Positions 45,807-58,129 of a stretch of 64,000 nucleotides of DNA are shown here, in pieces. Within the stretch, counting starts at the first letter, position 1. Every line of letters begins with the position of its first letter. The position numbers and the translations under genes are program-made. A model generated the notes under the pieces. That model ran no database searches, was not told the origin of the DNA, and saw only the letters and a list, made by a program, of their open reading frames with translations. Source of the stretch: Trebouxia sp. TZW2008. Its lineage: Eukaryota; Chlorophyta; Trebouxiophyceae; Trebouxiales; Trebouxiaceae. The stretch is taken from NCBI GenBank assembly GCA_002118135.1, contig BDIU01000035.1, forward strand, positions 62,001-126,000, read 5' to 3'.

Positions 45807-48800
45807 TCATTGGTTAAGATCGACTCGCATGCCCCGAGACATGAGCTCCTTCCCGCGCTCAGTATTCTGCCACATTTCAGGAGCATTCAAAGGCATTTCA
45901 GGCCTGTGGCCTTGATGTGGCCCTGGTTTGCTGCTTCTGACTCGCATGTTTGGGCCCACTGGGAAGGGCTCCTGCTCACCAGCAACCTCCCCATTGCTGT
46001 TGAACAGGATGGGCCTGCAGCGCTTGTCCTCATGCAGAAGGCTGCTGTTCTGGAAGTGGGTGACAAGCGACACCTTGCCCTGCACACCATGATCGGCAGC
46101 TCAAGCAGCATTGTTGCGCGCTTTAACATTGTTATCTTACCAAACTCACTGATCAGGCAATCCTTGATGTGCTACATGGCACTGTGCTGATTGGATGAAG
46201 GCAAGGATCAATGCATTACATACATGTGGTGTGTATCTTCATGACGGCTGCGCTGAGCCGCATAGAATGTCGATCTGTAGATCAAATGTAAGGCCATGCA
46301 ACATAAGATCGCTATTGCACAGCCAAAAAGCAAATGCACAAAAACATCGACCTGTCTGCCTTTCTGCCAAAGCTGTCGCTCACCACAGCATGTGCAGAGA
46401 GTCACTGCTCAGCTGATCTTTGCAGGGCAAGCATCTACAACATGCAGTGACCATCCAACTCAAAACGTATTCACACTTTATTGGTCCATACCTGAATGCG
46501 TGCATAGCTGATGTGGCACACTTTCTCACTATTGAACTTCTCCCACTTCTTGCGGTCAAACTTCTGGATCAAGGGGATCATGTACTCCGGTCTGACCATG
46601 TTGATGAAAGCATAGCCAACATTGCACTTGTTCTTGAAGTCAATTGGCAGGTAGAAGAAGTCATAGGTTCCACGGAACTTCTCATCAATGGTGGTCAACA
46701 GCATCTTCTGTGTGTACTTGTTGGGGATGTTCTTGATCATGAGTGTTGTCCGTTTGTCATCACCTGCAGAGGATACATCATGTCAGCATAGCGCATATCA
46801 GCCATGCTGTATGTTACTTGACAACAAGCACATTCAATTGACAGACGCAGTAGGAACTGTTCTTCACCGCGCAATCTTGAGATGTGTCTGCTGCACACAA
46901 CTACTCTAGTGCATCAGCGTGTGTCGTTGAGCAAGCAACATGCAAGCAACGTGACACTATGACTGCGTGCTGACAACCCACAGAGATGCAGTCTGAAGTT
47001 CGGTTGCAGCAGCACATTGCTGATATTTTGATTGCTGAGCACCATGGGGATTTTCACAAAGGTCTGCTGTTGAGCTGCACCCTTGTGAGCATGAGCTCTG
47101 CCCGCATAAATGTGTCTACCAGACGCAAGCCCAAAGCAGCTTGATCAAGCATTTGTCAACGTGCAGATCAATAGCAGCGCCTGTTCAAATATTCACGTCT
47201 ATAATTGGTCATCTTTGCAAAGCTGTGAAAGCTTGGCACCAAGCCTAAGGCGCCTCAACTGTTGAGCGCCGGGATGCAGGACTAAAACTTCAGTACAAAT
47301 GGCCACCATAGCTGAGCCCAGAGAGAAGCAGAACGCGCACCTGCCAAGACTCTCTCCAGGTCCAGGGAGTACAGCTTCTCTTGCTGTGCCTTACGCTCAG
47401 CCTCAGCAATGGGATCTGCGTTGCGTCTGCTGAGACGCCCTCCACTGCTCATGTCATCACCCCTCTTCATGCCCCTGCCGCCCAACATCTTGCCCAGAGC
47501 TCCTGGTGCCAGGTTGCCTGTGCTCTGAAGCTGCAGTGGAAAGCAACGTTGGCTTGAGGGCTATGAGTAATGATGTACTGAGAACAAGACTGGCAATGCT
47601 GTTATGAGTGACACATGGCACAGTTGCTGAGTGTGAGTTGCTGATGTCATGCCTGGTGCATTAAAGCTGCAATGACAAGCAATGCTGAACTCAGTGCAAT
47701 TCACAATCTGATTGTGGCCTCAACCAAAACTCCTAGGTAAGATTGGATTTTTACCTATGCTTTGTTGTTGTGCAAGGGGCTGACCTGACTCTCACAATGT
47801 CAGCAACAAAGCAGCGATGAGCCTGGCCCAATACATAGCAGGGTGCAGCATGCACGTTACTCGACAGCTGTATACGGCAAACAGGTACAGCAGGGGTGGC
47901 TCACCCGTCTGAGCAGTACTGCTTGCTGAACAGATCCCATGGCAGCCAGGGCATTCTGCTGTTGTTGTTGCTGCTGCAGCAGCTGTGCACTGCTAGCACC
48001 ATTCTGAGGGAAGGCATTGCCTTGTAGACCCTGCACACCCAGCAAAGCACATCTCAGTGCATTGCTGCTTCAGCACAGCGTTGATCTGGCAGACATATCA
48101 CATATGTCAGCAACATCAAGCCAATCACCCTATGTTTATGTTTCAGATGTGCGTGCCTGCTTCATCAGATACAGCTGAGAGACAGCAGCATGCACTGCAG
48201 TCTGTCTTGCGCAAAGGTCACTGAGGTCACGATAATGCATTGGCTTATTGTTCTACACATTCTGAAAGTACTGCATCCCCACATACATGCATCAGCCTGC
48301 AAAAAGAACAGCAACATGCGACGGTCATGTCGACTTCCTTACCTGCAGCAGGTCTAGCGCAGTGTGGCTGGGCAGGCCTTGCAGCCCAAGGTTGAGCGCT
48401 TGCTGCTGTGCCAGCAGGGCTTGAGCCTCCAGATTCCGCTGGTACAGATTGGTGTCACTGCTGCGGTATCTATTCAACAGGTTGTTTGCGCTCTGCAGAG
48501 AAATCTACAGGTGTCAAGCTTGTCATTTCAGACTGACAGCATGCATGTTTGCAGTGACAGATGCTGGAGACTAACAGCATGTCCAGTGTCAAATCACGCT
48601 GACTGCATGCCTGTGATGTCTTATGCACAGATGTCAGTGGGACGAGAAGCCCCTCTGATCACTTCTGGACGGGCCGGCAAGTCAAGGGTGCCGTTGCACT
48701 GATGACAGGGCATAGCAGCAGCAAAGGGGATGCAGGCTCATGATTGCATGCATCACCAAGCTGCAAGCGGCTTTTACCACTGGGCAGCATGTGTAACACT

Positions 48801-51800
48801 TTTTATGATCAACTGTTGTAGTGTGGGACTGACCTGGCTTTGTGCAAGGCCAGCGCTGCTTGTAAGGCCTGCAAGGTTGCCAGTGCTCATACTGTTCAGA
48901 GCCTGCAGGTTGTTGCTGCTGGCTGCTGCCACAAGATCCGCTTGTGACCCAGTCAGCTGCATGAGCATCACAACAGGTGTCAGCTGTAGTGCGCAAGCAG
49001 TTGCAAATAAAAGCAAAAGGACAAATCTCAAACAGTAGAATGAAGCACACATGGAGTCAAAAGCGCATCCAGCAGGGTCATGAAACCTCAATGGCAAGGC
49101 ATGCAGAAGAAATAGAAGATGATGGCAAAGATAATGCAGAAGACTTAAGGACGAAGAAAACTGGGGACAAAGAGCAACAAGAGGCAGAGAGAGATGATGA
49201 CAGAGCACACACCTGAGCAGCTTCATAGAGAGCAGCAAGGTCTCCAGTGCTCATGCTCATACCCCCTGGGGTGCGCCGCCCCAGCCCATACCCCCCATCT
49301 ACACCACCCATACTGGCCAAGTGCGCCTGATTCAGGTACTGATGCGAGCCGTGGTTAGAAGACATTTGAGGCGGGCTGGTTCCTCCCATGCTTAGATTGC
49401 CACTGCTGGCACTTGCACGCATTTGGGGCTCCTGCCCATACTGTCCTAGGCTGTTGCTGCTGGCGCTGTGTGACATCTGCCCAGCGTTGTTCTGCAGTTG
49501 CTGAACCAAGGCAGTGTTGCGTAGCAGTGCTTCCAGGTTGTTGGGGGGCATCTGGGGGTTGCTGGGGTAGCCCTGTTGCAACAGACCTTGCTGCTGCAGG
49601 TAGTCTGACAAGTCACCAGAACTCATTTGACTGACTGGGAGACCCCGGCTGAAGTCCTGCTGCTGCCCATTGCCTTGCATACCTGCAAATGCAGACATAA
49701 TAATTCGCCTGATCCTTTGACAATAACAATCCTTTGACAACAACAATAATGATGGCAACACCAGTAACAAAAACAGCAATAACAAAAACAGCAATAACAA
49801 TAACAGTAAGAACTGATTGCAACTAACCCAGGTCATGGAAAAGGATGAAAGCATACGTAAGTTGTGTCTGTTCAGGTGCTCCAGGCACGGCAAGCAGCCC
49901 CAAAGTGCAAATGATGAGCTCAAGGGCTCAGCTCAAAGTGAATGTCTACTTTGTTATTTCATTTGACCGGAAAACCATGCTCTGGTTGGCAGACAATTTG
50001 GTACAGACTATATTTGAAGTTTGGCCTGCGGACATGCAGCTGATACATTACTGACACCGCATGACTTGCTGCACATGCTGCAGGCAGGCAACAATTCTTG
50101 GCCAGCAGGAGCACAAAGACAAGACTTGCACAATCTGTTTGTCTATATGTGTGTCAACGACCCATATCAAACACAATGTGGTCATTGCTCACCATTGCGC
50201 TGCAGCATCAGCGATGCAAGCCGCTCTTGAAAAGCAGCTCCAGACTGGTTATCCCAGCTGCGAGGTCCCTGCCATGACTCATCTCCCTGCTGCAGCTGAT
50301 TACTACTGCCGTAGTCATTGTGCAGCACATGGCTGGACTGCACATTGCGCAGGGAGTGTTGCGTCGGCTGACTGGCAGCAGTCTCACTGACAACAGGCAG
50401 GGTTGCATGCACATTGCTGCCTCTGCTGCTGGTGGCTTTGTAGGCAGTTGCAGCGTGTCGGATGTCGTAGTACTCCACAAGCCAGCAGCCTTGTATCTGT
50501 GGGTCCTCACGCACGTCTTTCACGTCGCCGTACATTGCAAACTGCTCAGCTAGCTTGAAGGGGGTTGCTGTTGCAGCCACATTGAAGATGGTGACAGTCC
50601 CTGCAGAGCATCAGTCAGGCTTGCTGAGTTGGACAATTGATGTCCTGTTTGTTTCTGTGAGCACAGGCATTGAATGTTCAGGGGTCTTTGAGGTAAACGC
50701 TGATCAGCTGCCTTTGGTTGCCAGACAAATTCACCTGTGCTTTCAAGCCAGTCAGTCTGATGAGTCACATCTGGCTTCCTACCCCAGACTAGGACCTCTC
50801 TTGATTGTTCGACTGATTGATTGATTGAAGATTCCTGGCATGCTGCTGTACAAGCTGGTTTGCAGCCTGTTCTGCTCACACAACAATAGCTATGACAACA
50901 CTTGACAAGGGCATCAGAAGTACATATAAAGCTGTTGCAGAGGATTGATGCCGCTGCTTGTTGAAAGACACTGCCTCAAGTTACACGCACAACTTCTTGG
51001 TGCATGTGCTGAGTTGAGCTGCAGATGGAAATAGCACCATGCTATTACAGTAATCTCTACATAAGGACAGTCGACGCACGGACATTCTCGATGTAAGGAC
51101 AATGCAACTGGGAACCAAGCACTGCTTCTTGACTAGAGTGATACTTCTGAGTAAGGACAATTCAGTGTAAGGACACTTTTCTTGGTAACCAATGCAGTCG
51201 TTATAAAGAGAAGTATATGTACCTTGATGAGCGTCCTTGTCACCCATATTGTCATTTGGGGTGCTGAAGCTGATGTGGAGATTTCCACTGCCCACGCTGG
51301 CTCCTTGCAAGGCAGCAATAGCCAGGCATGCTGCTCGCAGATCATAGAAGGACAACACCACAAAGCCCCTAGGCTTACAGGCTGTGTACAATGACCTGAT
51401 CTCTCCATAGGCCTGCAGTTGGCAAGCAACCAATGTCAACACATACGGGTCCAGGCTGTGTATCTCCACAAGAACAACTATCTGCACCTCGCTCAACAAC
51501 AGAAGCGCACGACAGAAAGATGCTGTGACTGAGCACTGGCTAGCACACATGCTGCTGCAGGCACTGTGCACAGAGTCCAGCAGCAGTTGGCAAGCAACAC
51601 CATGGAATATGATGGTCTGCCCTGTGTCCTTATGCATGATGACTAGCTGCACTTGGCCAGCACTACCCAACAGTTCTCACCAGGACAAATCTTTGAGACG
51701 ACATATGTAATGGTGCGCAGGCAATATCAAGTATGCTGTTCCCAGCATTAGTCCTGACGATTGCAGCTGTCTGTCATGTAATGATGGTCAGATGCAGGAA

Positions 51801-53506
51801 ACCATTACAGCGTGCATACTCAAGCAAGCCTGTCTCATGATGCCCAGGTAAGTAGTGAAGCCTGCTCTGCATCAGATAGCAGGCACACTGGGCCCCAATA
51901 CTGCACAGCTGGAGGCAGAGCTGGCAACAGGGATGATGCACTGACACAGGCCTTTAACACACCTGTACATTCTGCAACTTTTGACAACAAGGAAAGCTGG
52001 CAAGTGCATTGCGAACATGATCATGAATATGCTTGACTTGCTGTGCTGGACGGAAGACATTTGCAAAACAAATGACAACGGTTTGAGGGTAGCTGCCTAC
52101 CTCAAACATGTGGACTAGAGCCTCATCAGACACTGATGCATCCAAACCCCTGACAAACAAGATTCTGGACGGCTGCTCCTCAGCTGACAGATCCCCCATG
52201 CGGCTAAAATTCCCAACGCTACTTGAGTTTGGCAACCCTGCTGCACTAGTGAGGGAGCTTGCAGACGCATTGTTGAGCCTATGCTGCTGCAAGGGATGCT
52301 GGTGGATGTCTGAGCCTAATTCACAGCCGCCGACTATACTGAATATGTCTTCCTCATGCTGCCGGCGATGCTGGTCTTGCTGCTGAGCCTGTTGTGATGT
52401 GGACAGATTGTTGAGGCTGCTGGCACTGGCACTGCAACAGCAAAAAATCAGAACTGCCAAACAGAAGTCTATGCTGCTTGATACCATGAGGGTGGGTTAT
52501 TCAGGCGGCTGGCATTGCAACAGCTTTCAACAACTGAGAGCTAGCAGACAGTACACCGTGTTGGGAAAACATCAATATCATGACGAGTGAATATTATTGC
52601 AATTGAGCATGAATTCTTGCAGTTGCACTACTTCCTTAGCCTGAGGTAAAGGTGAGTGTCTGACTCAAAGTGCACCACAGAAAGGCTAGGCAGTGTCTGA
52701 CATGGGCAGCTCAGCAATGGGATATGTGATGGGGAAAAGACACGGGCAGATGGCTCGAGTGTACACACCTGGCATTCATGCCCACTTGAGGGGAGGGGTG
52801 CTGACTCCTAGCAGCTGTCTGACTGCTGCCCTCAGAGTCTACAGATGGCCTGCCTGAGGTTGATGTGTCAGCTGAAGACTCCAGTCGCTGACCAGACTGT
52901 GATGCATGCATCTTGTTACCTAAAGACACCAGACCGTCATCAGCTCACAAGGCACAACGTGAAATCTGATACAAAGCACACGCGCAACCTCACGCAGTCA
53001 TTCACAACATGCAGTTGAATGAGTTCCACTTAAGACTGACCGCAGCAGTGGTGCAGTGCATGGTATGTTGTGAAGCAGACAACCTACCTTGCGCAGCAGA
53101 GTCATCTAGGTGCAATCTGCGGCTGAAGTTAGAAGCTAGAACCTCGTCTGGACTACTACTCTGCTGCTTGTTGTGTGATGCTTTGCCAACAGCCTTGGAG
53201 AAGCCTGGAGTTTGATCAGATACAGGCTGCCCTGATGGCATTTGAGTTGGTGTAAACTGCGAGGCACAAAGTACAAATCAGAATGAGGCCATTCAGGCAA
53301 ACGATGAGGGCAGGAAGGCTGCGTCAAACAGTGACTCTCACCATTTGTACAGGTGGGGCCCAGGCGCTTGCAACTCCTGTGCCAGCACTTACACCAGTCA
53401 TTGCAGAGCGCCCAGACTGAATATGGTGTGCTGCCTGCAACAGTACAAAGCTGGAGCTGTCAGCTGCCTGAGACGCTAGTCTGCCTGTCATGTGGCTGCA
53501 GGACAT
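45807..53506 (-). CDS. Mei2-like RNA-binding protein, three RRMs
   Basis: Mei2-like proteins (fission yeast Mei2, plant AML/TEL) bind RNA in meiosis and development. The C-terminal Mei2-type RRM is unmistakable: exon 46763-46492 has TTLMIKNIPNKYTQKMLL, GTYDFFYLPIDFKNKCNVGYAFINM and FNSEKVCHISYARIQ. The last exon 46079-45807 has HFQNSSLLHEDKRCRPILF and EQEPFPVGPNMR, ending at TGA. Exon 47530-47341 precedes it in phase (DLERVLAG). RRM1 is split: RILFVRGLDASVSDEALVHMFE (~52.1 kb) then YGEIRSLYTACKPRGFVVLSFYD (~51.4 kb). RRM2 is at ~50.6 kb (TIFNVAATATPFKLAEQFAMYG, GCWLVEYYDIRHA). Between RRM2 and RRM3 lie Gln/Asn/Ser-rich exons with repeated STGNLAGL, MSSGDLSDYL and MSTGDLAALYE motifs. The start at ATG 53506 is the first Met in an open exon joined to HHIQSGRSAMTG; an upstream exon is possible. 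A MITE sits in one intron. Confidence 0.9.
51048..51219. mobile_element. 172-bp MITE-like element, second copy
   Basis: It matches the 24976-25149 copy along its length: CAGTAATCTCTACATAAGGACA at the left, TGTAAGGACA repeats inside, ACTTCTGAGTAAGGACAAT, CTTGGTAACCAATGCAGTCG, and TTATAAAGAG near the right end. The right terminus has decayed (ATATACTTCTCT instead of AGTAAACTCTCT). It is flanked by TA on both sides and lies in a Mei2-like intron, in the same orientation as the first copy. Confidence 0.8.
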
Positions 53507-54990
53507 GCGACGACTACAATGCTAATATGGGCTGACTGTAAAGACTTTGCAAGCGGAAGCTTATGGCGAAGACCTATTAGTTCCGGCATCTACGGGCACA
53601 ACAGGTATCGAGTGTCTCAGCGTGCAGCTTGACACAGGAAGGCAGCCGGCACAACGGCCATCAAAGCCTTGCGCATGCAACAAGAGGAAAGTCTCTGGCG
53701 TCGTAGCGCGTAGCAAGACCATGCGTCACCAACAAGGACCCCGGCGGCACTTTAGGAGCACACATGGGAACTGGACAAACGTTCATTCGCTGCAAACTTT
53801 AGCTCGCTTACCTTTACAGATCACGGGTCTAGTGCTGTGAGGCTTGCCAAGGGGTCGCGGAGAATTGGGCCGCTTGCGGAAAACCACACAGCATCACCGG
53901 GACCAAAGCTTTGATCCTTAGGTCACGAGTGTCACCTCTGCCCGCCTTTCAAAGACCGTGCAGGTAGCCCCCAAAGGGAACACAAGACGCAATATCAGAG
54001 GAAGCTGTCGATGATAACGAGGCCAAACAGTGAGTCGCAATAGCAGGTGGCAAACATGACCATCCACTGCGTAGTACTTCGTGAATGCCGGATGACCGAT
54101 GCTTGGGACGCTGAGAATTACGGCTCAATTACAGATCATATGATCACATGACGAAACATCTGCCGCACGTGTTACGTGTCTCACGTGCAGCGCTGTAAAT
54201 CGCTGGTCTGAATCTGTCGCTGACGCAGTCTGAACACGGATTCGAGCTGTCCTGAGCACGAAGCTGAAGGGATGATTATTGCCGCGTGATCGCCGCAGCC
54301 ATCTCGAATCAGGCCGATGAGCTTCTCATCAGCATGGTGAATCAGAGGAGGTGCTATGGTCACGGCCACCTCATTTGTTGTAAATATATATATTTGTAAG
54401 CTAGCACTCTAGCTGGTCAGCCTACAATGTTTGAACATGTCTGGCTGATCTCGTTGCAACGAAGTTGCAGTGGCCAGCAACTTTTCTGCCAGCAGCTGGA
54501 GTCATGTACTCTTCAGCTGGAAGGAAATTTCATAGGTCCTATCATAGAGTCAGCAACCAACGTTAAGTGACTGTCTGGAAAGATTAATGTGCGTACCTAT
54601 CAAACATATGCCTGTGCATGTTCCGTGTATCTTTGAAGACAACAGAGGCTCAGTCAGCAAGCTCGAATCATTGATAAAGTAGCACGCGACTCTAGTTTCT
54701 AGCATGAAATGAAATCAGCAGCGGAAAGACTTGCTCAGAGCTGACATGTGTTCTGCTAGACAATCATTGAGACAGACATTGATGCACGAGAACACCCTTC
54801 AAAGTATGGAGAACACCCTTCAAAGCATGGAAAGAGTACTACTGCTACACTAATGCCAACAGCGCCTGCAAGATGGACATACTATGCCTTTAAGCTTCAA
54901 GCTGAGCAAATCAAAAGACTCATTTGCAAGGCTGTGTAGCAAATGGTAGGATTTGTTGCCTATGTTGCCAGCTTCGCCAGAACTGCATCA
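53507..54990. other. intergenic region upstream of the Mei2-like gene
   Basis: 1.5 kb holding the Mei2-like promoter (right of 53506) and the 3' side of the STIMATE-family gene. A 97-codon plus-strand frame at 53547 has no splice support or resemblance. Low-complexity TAAATATATATAT lies near 54380, and a 21-bp direct repeat (GAGAACACCCTTCAAAG.ATG, twice) is at about 54788-54830. No gene recognised. Confidence 0.5.
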
Positions 54991-56656
54991 TCAGACTTGC
55001 TGAATATTCCGACCATCTATAACAGGACTGCTGCGTATGTGCTGAGAAGTGCCAGCAGCTGAAGCATTCTGAGGGCTCAGTAGCTGTTGACTATCTGATT
55101 CCAAACTCTGTTGTGTTCTCGGTGATGACTTGCCATCCTTTTTGAACTTCAAAACATAGTCTTGCACCAGCGCCTGAAGCAACAGCTTGAGTACCAGAAA
55201 ACAACATACTGGTCCCAAGGACTTCCAAGCATACATAGCCTCAAACCCTGAATTGTGTTGAGAGAAGATTCAAAGGCATGATGCTGTCAGGCAAGAAAAA
55301 AGTGTTCAATCAGTCTCAACATGCTCACAACACAAGAGGTGTGCACTCTTTGCATTAAGCAAAGCACCAAGCAAGCAAAAGTGCAGGGAAATACCTGAAC
55401 AAGATTCATACACAGTGGGCACATGACCATGACAAAGTACAGAAGAGCTGTCGGGTGGCCATAGAATGCATTGTCTAGCAATGCTGCAACATGAATCAAG
55501 ACTCCTCGGCCCAAAATGACCTGCAAAGCATTAGACACAGTGAGTCAAGTGCAGCTATGCAATTCTTCTGCTTAGCAATCAAGCGTCCGTTTTAGCATAT
55601 CATCTGCAACATGGTGACCTAGACAACAAGCTGTCATGATCATCTCATGAACGTTGGCTGCAGAACTTGAGTGTTTAAGCATTTATACCCAGTACGTCAG
55701 TGAGGAACATGCAGCTCATGGCAATACGGATGTATTTCATGAGCGTGCTATACAATGTTACAGCAAATGCACTGAGTAAAGATATGGCAAAATTAGCTTA
55801 CCAAAGAGCCACAAATGACCCTGCCAATGATGACAGCCACAGTAAATTCTGCTAATTGAATGAAGAACCTTCTGAAAGAGGGAGGATCACCTGCAAGGAG
55901 TGACAATGGTTGGAGAACAGGTTGACTGAACTTGCACAGTGTCAATAAGGCATGGCTTCGCTGAACATGGGTTGCATGTGAGTCAAAAACATTGGTGGCT
56001 TACCATAACTGCCACATTCTGCCAGCGCCTTCTGCCAGCTGAAGTCTTCAGGACTCTGCCTGGTAGCTATTTGTTTAGCCCACTTGACAGCAGCTTTATG
56101 AAAGACAATGGCAATGCTTACACCTAAAGTGGTGTCAAAAGAGAAGGCCACAAAGTACCTGTCACAGTGCAACACAGTTGGTCACTGGCAAACTTCATGA
56201 ACAGAGACTCCTGACCAGACAGCATCAATAAATAGGTTTGACCTCACCATGCACATGATGACACCTCGTGAGCTTGTGCTCTTGATGCCAGCACAGCAAT
56301 GATCATTCCTGCACTACAGGTCACTCATGTCTTTGCTAGAGCAGACGGAGCTTGACGTTGGCAAGTGAGTTCACCACTGATCCTTACCACAAACATGAGC
56401 AGCAGCTGATGATACCACCTGCTTGCTGACATCCATGCTCCACACCTTGTACGGCCGCTGCGGGCGTTCAATATACCTGCTCTCGCGCAAAATTTGCCAG
56501 TTTTAGCTTGTGATGTCAGTGCTGTGATGTGGCTCTGCAAAAGACAGCACAAGCTCACCTCTTATATATCAGCGCACTGAATGCAGCAATAGCCAGCAGG
56601 AGCTGCGCTGAGGCTGCTGCTGGTCCAGTAAGTAGTTTACACTGTACTGGAGCCAT
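54991..56656 (-). CDS. STIMATE/TMEM110-family multi-pass membrane protein
   Basis: In animals STIMATE sits in the ER and regulates store-operated calcium entry; algal and plant members are uncharacterised. Exons (minus strand): 56656-56559, 56476-56388, 56308-56248, 56158-56004, 55890-55802, 55520-55395, 55173-54991. The phases close to 266 residues. In order: a first membrane span (AAASAQLLLAIAAFSALIYK); the family signature ERPQRPYKVWSMDVSKQVV; a second span (GMIIAVLAS); then CAWYFVAFSFDTTLGVSIAIVF; a loop with ECGSYGDPPSF; RRFFIQLAEFTVAVIIGRVI; VILGRGVLIHVAALL; YFVMVMCPLCMNLVQ; and a basic, Ser/Gln-rich cytosolic tail. The ERPxRPxxxWxxDVSKQ, FDTTLG and GxYGxPP blocks are the family hallmarks. 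It is divergent from SUMO (524 bases apart). Confidence 0.9.
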
Positions 56657-57180
56657 GACCCCTGCACTGCCCGCTCAGAGTCGAAGCAGAGCAAAGCGCG
56701 ATCCGCCTACGCCATGTGCCTGGGAAAAGTCACTCTTGCTGACAACAGTTTGACACCAGTTGGTCTCCTGGACACTTCAATCCTGAGTATCTCACTGGTC
56801 AGGGATCACGATGCAGGGCTGAAGAGAGCAAAACGATCATCTCGCAATCGGAGAGCACGTCAGGCATGCATCGCCATGACCGACTTCAGGTAGCAGCTGC
56901 AGCGCGATCACTGTTTGCTGACAGCATCTGCCTCGAGTCAACGCCCTATTCTGCCATCTGCCATAACAGGTTTTGCCATAGGTCAAACGCCATGCCATGC
57001 TATGATGTGAAGTGCAGCTTCAAGTGCTGGTGCGCATTCTCGCAAGCGAGTTCTTTCATTTAAATCTGGTGCAAGCAGCGTGTGCCGTGGTCAATTGCGG
57101 TTCAGAGCTTCACACTTGAGATCACGCGTGTGTTCGGATACGAGTTTGTTAGCGTGCAGAGAGATCACTAGCCTGTAGGC
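56657..57180. promoter_or_regulatory. divergent promoter region of the STIMATE-family gene and SUMO
   Basis: 524 bases between two start codons on opposite strands. No exon with splice support. No known site stands out. Confidence 0.45.
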
Positions 57181-57853
57181 ATGGCTGACGAGGGTGAAGA
57201 GCAAAAGCCTAATGTGGGAGGACCAGAGCACCTCAACTTGCAAGTCAAATCACAGGTACACATGATAGTATGTTTCGTTGCGTTGAACTCAAGCAATTCC
57301 GTCGGACAGCCTTTGAAGAGCTTTTGCAAAGCTTACCACTCTCCCTGCAAACATTTGCTCAGGATGGTACTGTGGTCCATTTCAAGGCCAAGGTGACAAC
57401 TCCCTTCAGAAAGTTGATGACAGCATACTGTGAAAGACAATCAGTGACGTCGGAGTCAGTTGTCTTCCTTTTTGAGGGTGAGAGACTACGAGGGGAGCAG
57501 ACTCCACAAGAGGTAAATAGCTGCATTTTGCGTGATTAGGCCTATCAATTGGCATATGCAGTTGCTCTGAAGCCATCAGCAAGTGCCAAATCAAGTTTGT
57601 CCAAAACTTGGGCCTGTTTTTATCAATTGGCTCATTGCTGTACCGTGTGACTTACAATGACTGATGGTGCCTACAATGACTGCAAACAAAAGCCTCCGGT
57701 TCTCAAGCACAACCGCTGTTCCTGTGATGTTGTAATGCACATATGTCATAGCCATGACTTGTTGATTGGTTACAGGTTGGCATGGAGGATGGAGACAGCA
57801 TTGACGTTGTAATTCACCAAGTCGGAGGCGCCGGCGGGATGACATCAATCTGA
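57181..57853 (+). CDS. SUMO: small ubiquitin-like modifier (SUMO)
   Basis: Conjugated to lysines of target proteins to change their location or interactions. Exons 57181-57255, 57363-57512 and 57776-57853 join in phase 0 to 100 residues. A short acidic tail precedes HLNLQVKSQ. Then come DGTVVHFKAKVTTPFRKLM, AYCERQ, VVFLFEGERLRGEQTPQE and VGMEDGDSIDVVIHQVGG, all of which follow the SUMO beta-grasp fold. The precursor continues seven residues after the first GG (AGGMTSI), so a SUMO protease must trim it to expose the C-terminal diglycine. A second GG two residues later gives an alternative cut. Exon borders match clean GT-AG sites. Confidence 0.97.
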
Positions 57854-58129
57854 CTACACGCACAATTACCTGATTGACACACCACGCAGCTCTCTCTCTG
57901 ATTTTCTAGGAGCGCTGTGGGTGTCTTGAGTTGTCCGTTGCAAAGATGCTTCAGCTGAAGTGCACTAGCCTTGTCAACCTCTCTCGATTTGTGTACTGTA
58001 CTGCATTTCAACCAAACTGACAGTATGCCTTTGACTTGGCAGTCTGCTGTTTCTATTGCATGCACATTTGGACTCCGTAGTTGGGAAATTTTGACCTCAC
58101 CAAGGCCAGTGTGAATGTGGTCCTGAACT

